From an uncultured Prevotellaceae bacterium (GTDB taxonomy: Bacteria; Bacteroidota; Bacteroidia; Bacteroidales; Bacteroidaceae), in the NCBI GenBank assembly GCA_937915745.1, contig CALGGJ010000042.1:1-13882 (forward strand): a DNA stretch of 13,882 nucleotides, given 5' to 3'. The number at the start of each line of letters is the position of its first letter. The first letter of the stretch is position 1. The notes under the pieces are model-generated. The model had not been told where the DNA came from. It searched no databases and saw nothing but the letters and a program-made list of their open reading frames with translations. The position numbers were made by a program, and so were the translations under genes. This document shows positions 7,002-13,882 of this stretch, piece by piece.

Positions 7002-8375
7002 ATGGGAAATCCGAAAGCATTTTTAGAGATACACCGTCAGGAGGCTGGCTACCGCCCTATTCACGACCGCATACACGACTTCGGTGAGGTAGAACAGACT
7101 CTCAACACACGTGAACGTAAGCTTCAGGCAAGCCGTTGTATGGACTGCGGCGTACCGTTCTGCCACTGGGCCTGTCCGTTGGGCAACAAGGCTCCCGAAT
7201 GGAACGATGCTTTGTATCGTGGCGAATGGGAACTGGCTTATCGGTTGTTGGATACTACCAACCCTTTCCCTGAGTTCACTGGCCGTGTATGTCCTGCTTT
7301 GTGTGAAAAGGCATGTGTGCTTTATCGTTTTAATCACGAACCGACGACCAATCGCGAGAATGAGGCTGCTATTACTGAGGTCGCTTTCCGTGAAGGGTAT
7401 ATCACGTCTCGCACAGAGATGGTGAGGAAAAGGGAGAGGGTGGCTGTGGTTGGTGCCGGTCCTGCCGGACTTGCTGTAGCCAATGCGCTCAACCATATGG
7501 GGTATATGGTAACTGTCTTTGAGAAGAACGAGGCTGCAGGTGGGTTGCTACGCTATGGCATACCTGGCTTCAAACTTAACAAGGCAATTATCGATCGTCG
7601 TACAAGGCTGTTGGAACAGGAGGGTATTGAGTTCAGATTCAACGTTGAGCTCTCTGGCTTTTCTGACTGCTCTGTCTTTTCGGAGCTTTCTGACTTCTCT
7701 GCTGTAGTTCTTGCCATTGGTACACCGACGGCACGTGACCTGAATGTTCCTGGTCGTGAATTGGATGGTGTGCATTTTGCCCTCGATTTTCTCAGTCAAC
7801 AGAATCGAGTGCTTGCCGGTAGGGAATTCAGCAAGGACGAGCGTATCACTGCAAGTGGTAAGGATGTGCTTGTTATCGGTGGTGGCGACACTGGCAGCGA
7901 CTGTATTGGCACCGCTCATCGTCAGGGATGCAAGAGTGTGACTCAGATTGAGATCATGCCAAAGCCTGTCTGTGGCCCGGACGACCCGCTGAATCCTTGG
8001 CCTGGCTGGCCGCGTACTCTCAAGACTTCCTCTTCGCACGAAGAGGGCTGTATCCGTCGCTGGAACGTCAATACTCTTGAATTTATTGGTGAGGACGGAA
8101 GACTCACTGGTGTCAAGGTTCAGGAAATCGACTGGAAGGCAAATCCTGACGGTGGCTGTCCGGTGATGGTTGAGAAGGGTAGGCCTGAAATCATTAAGGC
8201 CGGACTCTGTCTGCTTGCAATGGGTTTCCTCAAGCCCGAGCATCCAGTATATCCCGAGAATGTCTTTGTCTGCGGCGATGCTGTGAATGGTGCTTCGCTC
8301 GTGGTGCGGGCTATGGCAAGCGGAATTGAAGCTGCAAACCGTGTGGATGCTTACCTCTCGCATACGTCAAATTAA
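7002..8375 (+). CDS. gltD: Glutamate synthase small (beta) subunit
   Basis: A 457-residue flavoprotein that takes electrons from NAD(P)H and passes them through iron-sulfur clusters to GltB. The N-terminal domain carries cysteines C46, C49, C54 and C58 and a second group C97, C101 and C105, the [4Fe-4S] ligand region of the family. The FAD-binding GAGPAG motif is at 151-156, with EKNEAAGGLLRYGIP after it. The nucleotide-binding GGGDTGSD is at 293-300. The C-terminal VFVCGDAVNGASLVVRAMASG is the FAD-closing segment of this reductase family. It starts 36 bases after gltB and ends 12 bases before dapF, which indicates one operon. An in-frame 27-nt near-duplication (residues about 220-233, FSDCSVFSE then LSDFS) replaces a usually plain loop. 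NADPH rather than NADH as donor is the common case but is not shown by the sequence. Confidence 0.96.
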   Translation: MGNPKAFLEIHRQEAGYRPIHDRIHDFGEVEQTLNTRERKLQASRCMDCGVPFCHWACPLGNKAPEWNDALYRGEWELAYRLLDTTNPFPEFTGRVCPALCEKACVLYRFNHEPTTNRENEAAITEVAFREGYITSRTEMVRKRERVAVVGAGPAGLAVANALNHMGYMVTVFEKNEAAGGLLRYGIPGFKLNKAIIDRRTRLLEQEGIEFRFNVELSGFSDCSVFSELSDFSAVVLAIGTPTARDLNVPGRELDGVHFALDFLSQQNRVLAGREFSKDERITASGKDVLVIGGGDTGSDCIGTAHRQGCKSVTQIEIMPKPVCGPDDPLNPWPGWPRTLKTSSSHEEGCIRRWNVNTLEFIGEDGRLTGVKVQEIDWKANPDGGCPVMVEKGRPEIIKAGLCLLAMGFLKPEHPVYPENVFVCGDAVNGASLVVRAMASGIEAANRVDAYLSHTSN

Positions 8376-8387
8376 TCTGTTTGTATC

Positions 8388-9191
8388 ATGAGCACTATTC
8401 GTTTCACCAAGATGCAGGGTTGCGGCAACGACTATATTTATGTTGATGTCATGCAGTATCCTATAGCCGACCCCTCTGCTGCTGCCATGCTTTGGAGCAA
8501 TCGTCACAAGGGTATTGGCTCGGATGGTCTTGTGCTAATCGACCGCAGTCCTATACCCGAAGCCGACTATTCCATGCGCATCTTCAATGCAGATGGGTCT
8601 GAGGCTATGATGTGTGGCAATGCCGCGCGTTGTATTGGCAAGTACCTGTTTGAGCGGAGGCTGACTGACAAGCGTGAATTAAGCCTGCTCACTCTTTCTG
8701 GCATCAGACGGCTGTGGTTGCATGTGGCTGATGATAGGGTAGAGGATGTCACGGTTGATATGGGTTGTCCGGTGATGGAAGATGCATCATTGTTCAGGCA
8801 GTCGGCAGGTTTGCCGGCAGGTACCTTCGTTTCGATGGGAAATCCTCATTATGTGGTTGTTGCCGATGATGTGAATCTTGTTGAGACGATGGGGGAGAGA
8901 CTTGAGCGGCACAGTGCGTTTCCCTTGCGCTGCAATATAGAGTTTGCTTGTATGATGCCCGATGGGCGTATCCGTGCCCGTGTGTGGGAACGTGGCAGCG
9001 GCATTACCAAGGCTTGTGGCACTGGTGCATGTGCCGTAGCGGTGGCTGCTTGCCTGAAGGTGCCTGGAGTCCGGAAGTGTGTTGTTGTGATGGATGGTGG
9101 TGAACTGATGGTGGAATGGCATGAAGACAATGGACATGTGTATCTGACAGGTCCGGCCGAATTTGTATTTGACGGAGAGATAATATGTTGA
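8388..9191 (+). CDS. dapF: Diaminopimelate epimerase
   Basis: A 267-residue PLP-independent cytosolic epimerase that interconverts LL- and meso-2,6-diaminopimelate, the last step before lysine and the source of the peptidoglycan cross-linking residue. Family motifs are KMQGCGNDYIYVD (8-20), FNADGSEAMMCGNAARC (66-82) with catalytic Cys76, GNPHYVV (151-157), and WERGSGITKACGTGACA (200-216) with catalytic Cys210. Both halves of the pseudo-symmetric fold are present and length is normal. The start is 12 bases after the gltD stop, so it is probably in the same operon. It is followed after 103 bases by dapL, whose product makes its substrate. Confidence 0.97.
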   Translation: MSTIRFTKMQGCGNDYIYVDVMQYPIADPSAAAMLWSNRHKGIGSDGLVLIDRSPIPEADYSMRIFNADGSEAMMCGNAARCIGKYLFERRLTDKRELSLLTLSGIRRLWLHVADDRVEDVTVDMGCPVMEDASLFRQSAGLPAGTFVSMGNPHYVVVADDVNLVETMGERLERHSAFPLRCNIEFACMMPDGRIRARVWERGSGITKACGTGACAVAVAACLKVPGVRKCVVVMDGGELMVEWHEDNGHVYLTGPAEFVFDGEIIC

Positions 9192-9294
9192 CATGGGTAT
9201 TTCTGTCGTGGTCAGGGTGGGGCGAGGTAAACCTTCGACGACGCCTGGATGTGATGAAAGCCGATAATTATTAACTGTATAATCGCTATGAACT

Positions 9295-10527
9295 ATGGCA
9301 TTAGTAAACATTCATTTTTTAAATTTGCAGAAGAACTATCTTTTTACCGATGTTGCCAAGAAGGTAAACGTGTTTAAGGTATTGCATCCCAAGGCCGATA
9401 TCATCTCGCTTGGCGTAGGCGATGTTACTCAGCCATTGTGTCCTGCAGTGGTGGAAGCAATGCACAAGGCTGTTGACGAGATGGCTACCAAAGAGGGTTT
9501 TCACGGATACGGTCCTGAGCAGGGGTATGAATTTTTGCGTGATGCAATTCTGAAGAACGATTTCCTGCCACGTGGCATACACATGGAAATGGACGAGATA
9601 TTCATCAATGACGGTGCCAAATCAGACACAGGCAATTTCCAGGAAATTCTGCATTGGGACAATTTCATTGGGGTGACCGACCCTGTATATCCGGTTTATA
9701 TCGATTCGAATGTTATGATAGGCCGCTGCGGCACGTTCGCAAATGGCAAATACAGTTATGTTGCATATTTGCCTTGTACGGCCGAAAATGGTTTTATGCC
9801 CGAGATACCCGAAAACCGCCCAATGCAAGTCATATATCTGTGTTATCCTAACAACCCCACAGGCGCAGTAATCACCAAGCAAGAGTTGCAGAAATGGGTG
9901 AACTACGCATTGAAGAATGATGCGCTGATTCTCTACGATGCAGCATATCAGGCTTATATCAGGAATCCAGAGATACCACGTTCGATATACGAGATACGCG
10001 GTGCCCGGAAATGTGCCGTCGAGTTCCGATCTTATTCCAAGACGGCAGGTTTTACAGGAGTGAGGTGTGGTTATACTGTCGTTCCCAAAAGCCTCGCAGT
10101 CTCTACATTTGCCGGTGAACGCATATCGGTGAACGAGCTGTGGAACCGCCGCCAGTCAACCAAGTTTAATGGTGCAAGCTATATAAGCCAGCGAGCGGCA
10201 GAAGCCATCTATACACCCGAGGGCCAACGCCAAACACAGGAAACGATAGACTACTACCTGGCGGGAGCACGCATGATGCTCGATTCGTTACGACGACTGG
10301 GATATCAGGCTTATGGAGGTGAAAACGCCCCTTATATCTGGATGAAGACACCGGCAGGCAGCACTTCGTGGCAGTTCTTCGAAGAGTTGCTCTACGGAGC
10401 ACAGGTCGTATGCACTCCTGGAGTGGGGTTCGGCCCGTCGGGCGAGGGGTATGTACGCTTCACTGCATTCAGCTCTCATGAGAAAATAGAGGAAGCCATG
10501 CACAGAATAGAGACCTGGAAAAAATGA
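9295..10527 (+). CDS. dapL: LL-diaminopimelate aminotransferase
   Basis: A 410-residue PLP-dependent class I/II aminotransferase. It converts tetrahydrodipicolinate directly to LL-diaminopimelate with glutamate as amino donor, bypassing the acylated DapD/DapC/DapE steps. Recognisable motifs are SLGVGDVTQPL (38-48), GYGPEQGYEFLRDAI (71-85), NDGAKSDTGNFQE (105-117), YPNNPTGA (184-191) and SYSKTAGFTGVRCGY (246-260), with the PLP-binding lysine at Lys249. Length matches the DapL family. The chosen ATG gives the usual MALVN start; another ATG at 9288 is out of frame. The 103-base gap after dapF shows no clear promoter. Position after GOGAT genes makes sense because GOGAT supplies the glutamate it uses. 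Base composition changes within the gene from G/T-rich to A/C-rich near 9800. Confidence 0.95.
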   Translation: MALVNIHFLNLQKNYLFTDVAKKVNVFKVLHPKADIISLGVGDVTQPLCPAVVEAMHKAVDEMATKEGFHGYGPEQGYEFLRDAILKNDFLPRGIHMEMDEIFINDGAKSDTGNFQEILHWDNFIGVTDPVYPVYIDSNVMIGRCGTFANGKYSYVAYLPCTAENGFMPEIPENRPMQVIYLCYPNNPTGAVITKQELQKWVNYALKNDALILYDAAYQAYIRNPEIPRSIYEIRGARKCAVEFRSYSKTAGFTGVRCGYTVVPKSLAVSTFAGERISVNELWNRRQSTKFNGASYISQRAAEAIYTPEGQRQTQETIDYYLAGARMMLDSLRRLGYQAYGGENAPYIWMKTPAGSTSWQFFEELLYGAQVVCTPGVGFGPSGEGYVRFTAFSSHEKIEEAMHRIETWKK

Positions 10528-10549
10528 ACCATAGCACACATTAGCCGGT

Positions 10550-10631
10550 GAGACTGCGCACTCGTGGGGCCGAGACCACGCACTCTTGGAGCCGAGACTG
10601 CGCACTCGTGGGGCCGAGACCACGCACTCGC
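10550..10631 (+). repeat. 22-bp tandem array before glnN
   Basis: Units at 10550-10571, 10572-10593 and 10594-10615 plus a 16-base partial unit at 10616-10631. Units alternate between two variants, GAGACTGCGCACTC and GAGACCACGCACTC, so there is also a 44-bp higher-order period. The sequence is the reverse complement of the 1821-1898 array, which gives the same orientation relative to the downstream gene in both places. Both arrays end with GCACTCGC on the gene side. It lies in the 157-base gap between dapL and glnN, in which I see no good promoter. Confidence 0.9.
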
Positions 10632-10660
10632 ATAACCAAAGGCCATACAATGACCGTAAA

Positions 10661-10684
10661 CACAAACATAAAAACACAAACACA
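10661..10684 (+). promoter_or_regulatory. CACAAACA leader abutting glnN start
   Basis: CACAAACA (10661-10668) and CACAAACACA (10675-10684) lead directly into the ATG at 10685. There is no Shine-Dalgarno sequence. The leader contains no G after 10656 and should be unstructured. The same string precedes gltB and fills the amt leader. Confidence 0.45.
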
Positions 10685-12907
10685 ATGGAAGGATTAAGAT
10701 TTAAAGTTATCGGTGAGGCATTCGCCAAAAAACCTCTCGACGTGGCAATGCCATGCGAAAGACCAAGTGAATACTTCGGTAAGAAAGTGTTCAACCGTGA
10801 GAAGATGTACAAGTATCTGCCTAAGGCCGTCTATGAGAAGATGATCGACGTGATGGACAACGGAGCCAGGCTCGACCGCGACATTGCCGATGCCGTAGCC
10901 TCAGGTATGAAACAATGGGCCACCGAAAACGGAGTGACTCATTACACACACTGGTTCCAGCCGCTGACCGAGGGCACAGCCGAGAAGCACGACTCGTTTA
11001 TCGAACACAACGGTAAGGGCGGCATGGTCGAAGAGTTTACCGGCAAACTGCTTGTACAGCAAGAACCCGATGCATCGTCATTTCCAAGCGGCGGCATACG
11101 CTCCACATTCGAAGCCCGGGGATATTCTGCATGGGACCCGACAAGCCCGGTGTTCATAATCGACGACACACTATGTATCCCTACAGTATTTATCAGCTAC
11201 AGCGGAGAGTCGCTCGACTACAAAGCACCACTGCTGCGTGCACTGAAAGCAGTAAACAAAGCAGCGACAGACGTATGCCACTACTTCGACCCCGATGTCA
11301 AGAAAGTGGTATCCAACCTCGGATGGGAGCAAGAGTATTTCCTTGTAGATGAAGGACTCTATGCAGCACGCCCCGACCTGCTGCTCACCGGACGAACACT
11401 CATGGGACACGACTCCGCAAAAAACCAGCAGATGGACGACCACTACTTCGGAAGCATACCCGAACGTGTAGCGGCCTACATGCGCGACCTCGAAATACAA
11501 GCACTCGAACTGGGAATACCATGCAAGACACGACACAACGAAGTCGCCCCCAATCAGTTTGAGTTGGCACCGATATTCGAAGACACCAACCTGGCTGTCG
11601 ATCACAACATGCTACTCATGTCATTGATGAAACGGGTGGCACGCAAACATGGATTCAGAGTGCTGCTGCACGAAAAACCATTCGCAGGCATCAATGGCAG
11701 TGGCAAACACAACAACTGGAGTCTCTCGACCGACACAGGAACACTACTCCATGCACCAGGAAGGACACCCGAGCAAAACCTGCGTTTTGCAGTCTTCATC
11801 GTCGAGACACTAATGGGTGTATATCGTCACAACGGACTGCTCAAAGCCAGTATCATGTCGGCAACCAACGCACATCGCCTTGGTGCCAACGAAGCACCAC
11901 CGGCAATAATAAGCAGTTTCCTCGGAACACAACTCAGCGAACTGCTCGACCATATAGAAAAAGCAGACAAAGACGACCTCTTCCGACTCGACGGCAAGCA
12001 AGGACTGAAACTCGACATCCCGCAGATACCAGAACTGCTTATCGACAATACCGACCGTAACCGCACATCGCCGTTTGCATTTACCGGAAATCGATTTGAA
12101 TTCCGTGCTGTCGGTAGCGAAGCCAACTGTGCCAGTGCCATGATAGCACTCAATAGTGCAGTGGCAGAAGCTCTCACCGATTTCAAAATACGTGTAGATC
12201 AGAAAATAGACAGTATTTCAAAAAACAAAGAGTTCGCAGATGGAAGACACAACCCCGTAATGCACGCCATCATCGACGTCTTGCGCGAAGACATCAAAAC
12301 CTGCAAACCAATACGCTTCGATGGGAATGGTTACAGCGATGAATGGGTAGAAGAAGCACAAAAACGTGGACTTGATGTCGAGAAGTCATGCCCGAAAATA
12401 TTCGAACGCTATCTCGACGACTCCAGCATACAGATGTTCGAAAGCCTTGGAGTGATGACAAAGAAAGAACTGGAGGCACGCAACGAAGTGAAGTGGGAAA
12501 CCTACACCAAGAAAGTACAAATTGAAGCAAGAGTACTCGGAGACCTCTCAATGAACCACATCATACCGGTAGCCACAGCCTATCAAAGCCGGTTGCTGCG
12601 CGATGTGGAGCGGATGCGAACCGTGTTCCCGACAGAAAAAGCCGACGAACTCAGCGCACGAAACCTCAAACTAATCGAGGAAATTGCACACCGCACCGCA
12701 AGCATCGAGACTCTGGTGGATGAACTTGTCGAAGCACGAAAAATTGCCAACCGCCTGGCCGACGAACACCAGAAAGCAATAGCATATCACGACAACGTCA
12801 CCCCATATCTCGATGCCATACGCCGACAGATTGACAAACTCGAACTCATTGTCGATGATGCACTGTGGCCTTTGCCAAAATATCGCGAACTGCTATTCAT
12901 CAGGTAA
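10685..12907 (+). CDS. glnN: Glutamine synthetase type III
   Basis: A 740-residue type III glutamine synthetase, the large dodecameric form found in Bacteroidetes and some others. It makes glutamine from glutamate, ammonium and ATP in the cytosol. Type III features are KHDSFIEHNGKGGMVEEF from residue 101, SSFPSGGIRSTFEARGYSAWD, LGWEQEYFLVD, KTRHNEVAPNQFELAP (281-296) and the NGSGKHNNWSLSTD signature starting at 337. Length agrees with the roughly 730-residue family. The open frame extends upstream through the 22-bp repeats, but conserved sequence starts at MEGLRFKVIGEAF, so the ATG at 10685 is chosen. It is likely the last gene of the gltB operon or has a separate transcript whose leader holds the repeats. 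With GltB/GltD it completes the GS-GOGAT cycle. Confidence 0.96.
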   Translation: MEGLRFKVIGEAFAKKPLDVAMPCERPSEYFGKKVFNREKMYKYLPKAVYEKMIDVMDNGARLDRDIADAVASGMKQWATENGVTHYTHWFQPLTEGTAEKHDSFIEHNGKGGMVEEFTGKLLVQQEPDASSFPSGGIRSTFEARGYSAWDPTSPVFIIDDTLCIPTVFISYSGESLDYKAPLLRALKAVNKAATDVCHYFDPDVKKVVSNLGWEQEYFLVDEGLYAARPDLLLTGRTLMGHDSAKNQQMDDHYFGSIPERVAAYMRDLEIQALELGIPCKTRHNEVAPNQFELAPIFEDTNLAVDHNMLLMSLMKRVARKHGFRVLLHEKPFAGINGSGKHNNWSLSTDTGTLLHAPGRTPEQNLRFAVFIVETLMGVYRHNGLLKASIMSATNAHRLGANEAPPAIISSFLGTQLSELLDHIEKADKDDLFRLDGKQGLKLDIPQIPELLIDNTDRNRTSPFAFTGNRFEFRAVGSEANCASAMIALNSAVAEALTDFKIRVDQKIDSISKNKEFADGRHNPVMHAIIDVLREDIKTCKPIRFDGNGYSDEWVEEAQKRGLDVEKSCPKIFERYLDDSSIQMFESLGVMTKKELEARNEVKWETYTKKVQIEARVLGDLSMNHIIPVATAYQSRLLRDVERMRTVFPTEKADELSARNLKLIEEIAHRTASIETLVDELVEARKIANRLADEHQKAIAYHDNVTPYLDAIRRQIDKLELIVDDALWPLPKYRELLFIR

Positions 12908-12948
12908 ACCACACATAAACAAACTCCAGAATAAGGGAAGACACGGAA

Positions 12949-12977
12949 TTCAACCCCGATGACCGGCAAGGGTTGAA
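12949..12977 (+). terminator. Stem-loop after glnN
   Basis: A perfect 8-bp stem, TTCAACCC (12949-12956) against GGGTTGAA (12970-12977), with a 13-base loop, 41 bases past the glnN stop. No T run follows, so it is not a canonical intrinsic terminator. It may end or protect the glnN transcript. Confidence 0.4.
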
Positions 12978-12996
12978 CCATAACAAAAGAAAGAAT

Positions 12997-13051
12997 GTGT
13001 CAAAACATAGAGGAAACCGTACATTTAGAGCGACTTCCTCTATTTTGACAC
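12997..13051. repeat. Long imperfect inverted repeat between convergent genes
   Basis: GTGTCAAAA (12997-13005) pairs with TTTTGACAC (13043-13051). After a two-base bulge, TAGAGGAA (13008-13015) pairs with TTCCTCTA (13035-13042), leaving a 19-base loop. It lies between glnN and the convergent downstream gene. Possible roles are a bidirectional terminator or a small insertion-derived palindrome. No target-site duplication is obvious, and I cannot choose between them. Confidence 0.5.
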
Positions 13052-13137
13052 ACCCTCCCCACATTCAAAAGTCCGGACAACTTCCAATAACTTCGAAGAT
13101 GTTCTCTCCACGCAGCAAGCAGGCTGCCGGCACTTTC

Positions 13138-13629
13138 CTACTTAAATATCGCCTTCACTTTCTCGCTAGCCTGGTCGTAGGCCTTCTCCCAGTCTGTATC
13201 AAGCGAGAACGGAGTGTAAGTCTGCCTGTCGTTTACATATACCAACGTGGTTTCCTTGTCAGTATCGGAAAACAGAGGGTTCTGCAACGAGGCATCGCGA
13301 TAACAAGCAATCACAGCCAGACGTTTCTCCGTTGAGATAGAACGCGCCTTGATGATGTAAGTCTCGAAGTCAGTCACAAACGAAGTAAGGTTTACGGCTT
13401 GCGAATCGTAGAAATAACCATTCTTCTCAAGCTTACGCTTTGTCACCTGGTTGGTGATATAGTTCAAGGCAGTAATCTTAAACTGGTTCACCTGAACCTG
13501 TTGGTCGTTGGCAGCTGCATCGTTCACCACAGCAATAGCATTGTCAAACACCTTCTTGTACAAACTCTGTGCCTGTATGGCACCGACTGCCATGACAGAC
13601 AGCATCGATGCAATAAAAATTCTCTTCAT
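13138..13629 (-). CDS. Small exported protein of unknown function
   Basis: A 163-residue protein that I do not recognise. It starts MKRIFIASMLSVMAVGAIQAQS, a typical Sec signal peptide: basic start, hydrophobic core, and likely signal peptidase I cleavage after AQA or close to it. There is no lipobox cysteine. The mature part of about 140 residues is soluble, lacks further membrane spans, is rich in charged and aromatic residues, and has one cysteine. It should be periplasmic. In-frame starts are GTG 13638, ATG 13635 and ATG 13629; I take 13629 because it opens the signal peptide directly. It is convergent with glnN and has its own promoter at 13666-13698. A link to nitrogen metabolism is not supported. 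It looks like a conserved Bacteroidales hypothetical, from its style only. Confidence 0.85.
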   Translation of the reverse strand: MKRIFIASMLSVMAVGAIQAQSLYKKVFDNAIAVVNDAAANDQQVQVNQFKITALNYITNQVTKRKLEKNGYFYDSQAVNLTSFVTDFETYIIKARSISTEKRLAVIACYRDASLQNPLFSDTDKETTLVYVNDRQTYTPFSLDTDWEKAYDQASEKVKAIFK

Positions 13630-13665
13630 AGTCATCACAATTTGTTCTTATTCATTATTTATGCT

Positions 13666-13698
13666 GCAAAGTTAGCAAAGATTATGGATTCCAACCAA
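13666..13698 (-). promoter_or_regulatory. Predicted promoter of the exported protein gene
   Basis: On the minus strand TAACTTTGC (13674 to 13666) is a perfect TAnnTTTG -7 box, with TTGG at 13698-13695 in the -33 position and a 20-base spacer. The start codon at 13629 would lie about 30 bases beyond the transcription start. This is the same box type as at the two divergent promoters near 2100 and 2300. Confidence 0.6.
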
Positions 13699-13815
13699 GA
13701 GAAAAACTCCATAATCGACTTTTCACCTCAAGTTTTAATATCTCTTAACGCTTTATTGCACTTCTGATAAATAAAATGTGATGACACACATCCAATGCAA
13801 GTACTGGAGCCTCCA

Positions 13816-13852
13816 TCCCTCCTCCCTTCCCTTCCCTCCTTTTCCTCCCTTC
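13816..13852. other. 37-base homopyrimidine tract, possible G-quadruplex
   Basis: Positions 13816-13852 contain only C and T on the plus strand. C triplets at 13817-13819, 13824-13826, 13829-13831 and 13834-13836 give, on the minus strand, four GGG runs with loops of 2, 2 and 4 bases, which fits the G-quadruplex pattern. It lies about 120 bases upstream of the exported-protein promoter and next to a GC hairpin. No function is evident. Confidence 0.55.
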
Positions 13853-13859
13853 GTCAGCG

Positions 13860-13880
13860 CACGGCGGTTTTCCCGCCGTG
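13860..13880. terminator. GC-rich hairpin at right edge
   Basis: CACGGCGG (13860-13867) pairs perfectly with CCGCCGTG (13873-13880) across a TTTTC loop. The window ends two bases later, so a following T run cannot be seen. On the minus strand it is followed by the purine tract, not by T. It could be a terminator for a gene beyond the right edge. Confidence 0.45.
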
Positions 13881-13882
13881 GT

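Noticed and set aside
7548..8363. 271-codon minus-strand ORF opposite gltD
   Set aside because: It is antisense to a firmly identified GltD; its open frame is a by-product of gltD codon use.
9193..9267. 24-codon ORF between dapF and dapL
   Set aside because: It is short, unrecognised, and carries no supporting start or conservation signal visible here.
10586..10684. Extended GlnN beginning in the 22-bp array
   Set aside because: It would need a TTG start inside a repeat unit, and the known family sequence begins at the ATG at 10685.
13399..13767. Plus-strand ORF over the exported-protein gene and its promoter
   Set aside because: The minus-strand gene has a signal peptide and a matching promoter, while this frame has neither.

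Overview
The window looks like a chromosomal nitrogen-assimilation locus from a Bacteroidales bacterium, most likely a Prevotella-type genome. The evidence is the gene set (type III glutamine synthetase, Amt with a linked P-II protein, GltB/GltD, and the DapL route to lysine), promoters of the Bacteroidetes form TTTG-N19/20-TAACTTTGC, and starts that lack Shine-Dalgarno sequences. The genus is an inference; no rRNA or other marker is present.

Layout: a terminator-like hairpin lies at the left edge (19-38). On the minus strand a P-II gene (1402-1749) is followed by amt (61-1314). A 689-bp non-coding divergent control region (1750-2438) holds one 22-bp tandem array, two oppositely oriented 44-bp tandem arrays, two divergent promoters, and between them three direct repeats spaced exactly 32 bp. 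On the plus strand run gltB (2439-6965), gltD (7002-8375), dapF (8388-9191), dapL (9295-10527) and glnN (10685-12907). A second copy of the 22-bp array lies just before glnN. After glnN come two stem-loops, then a minus-strand gene for a small exported protein of unknown function (13138-13629) with its own promoter. The right edge carries a pure pyrimidine tract with a possible G-quadruplex on the minus strand, and a GC-rich hairpin.

How the genes work together: Amt brings in ammonium and P-II reports nitrogen/energy state. GlnN fixes ammonium into glutamine, and GltB/GltD turns glutamine plus 2-oxoglutarate into glutamate. DapL spends glutamate to aminate tetrahydrodipicolinate to LL-diaminopimelate, and DapF epimerises that to meso-diaminopimelate for lysine and peptidoglycan. 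The genes are ordinary members of known families. The unusual part is the non-coding DNA: related tandem repeats and a CACAAACAC-type leader recur in front of P-II, amt, gltB and glnN, in the same orientation relative to the downstream gene. The 32-bp-phased repeats sit where a shared activator of both divergent promoters would be expected.
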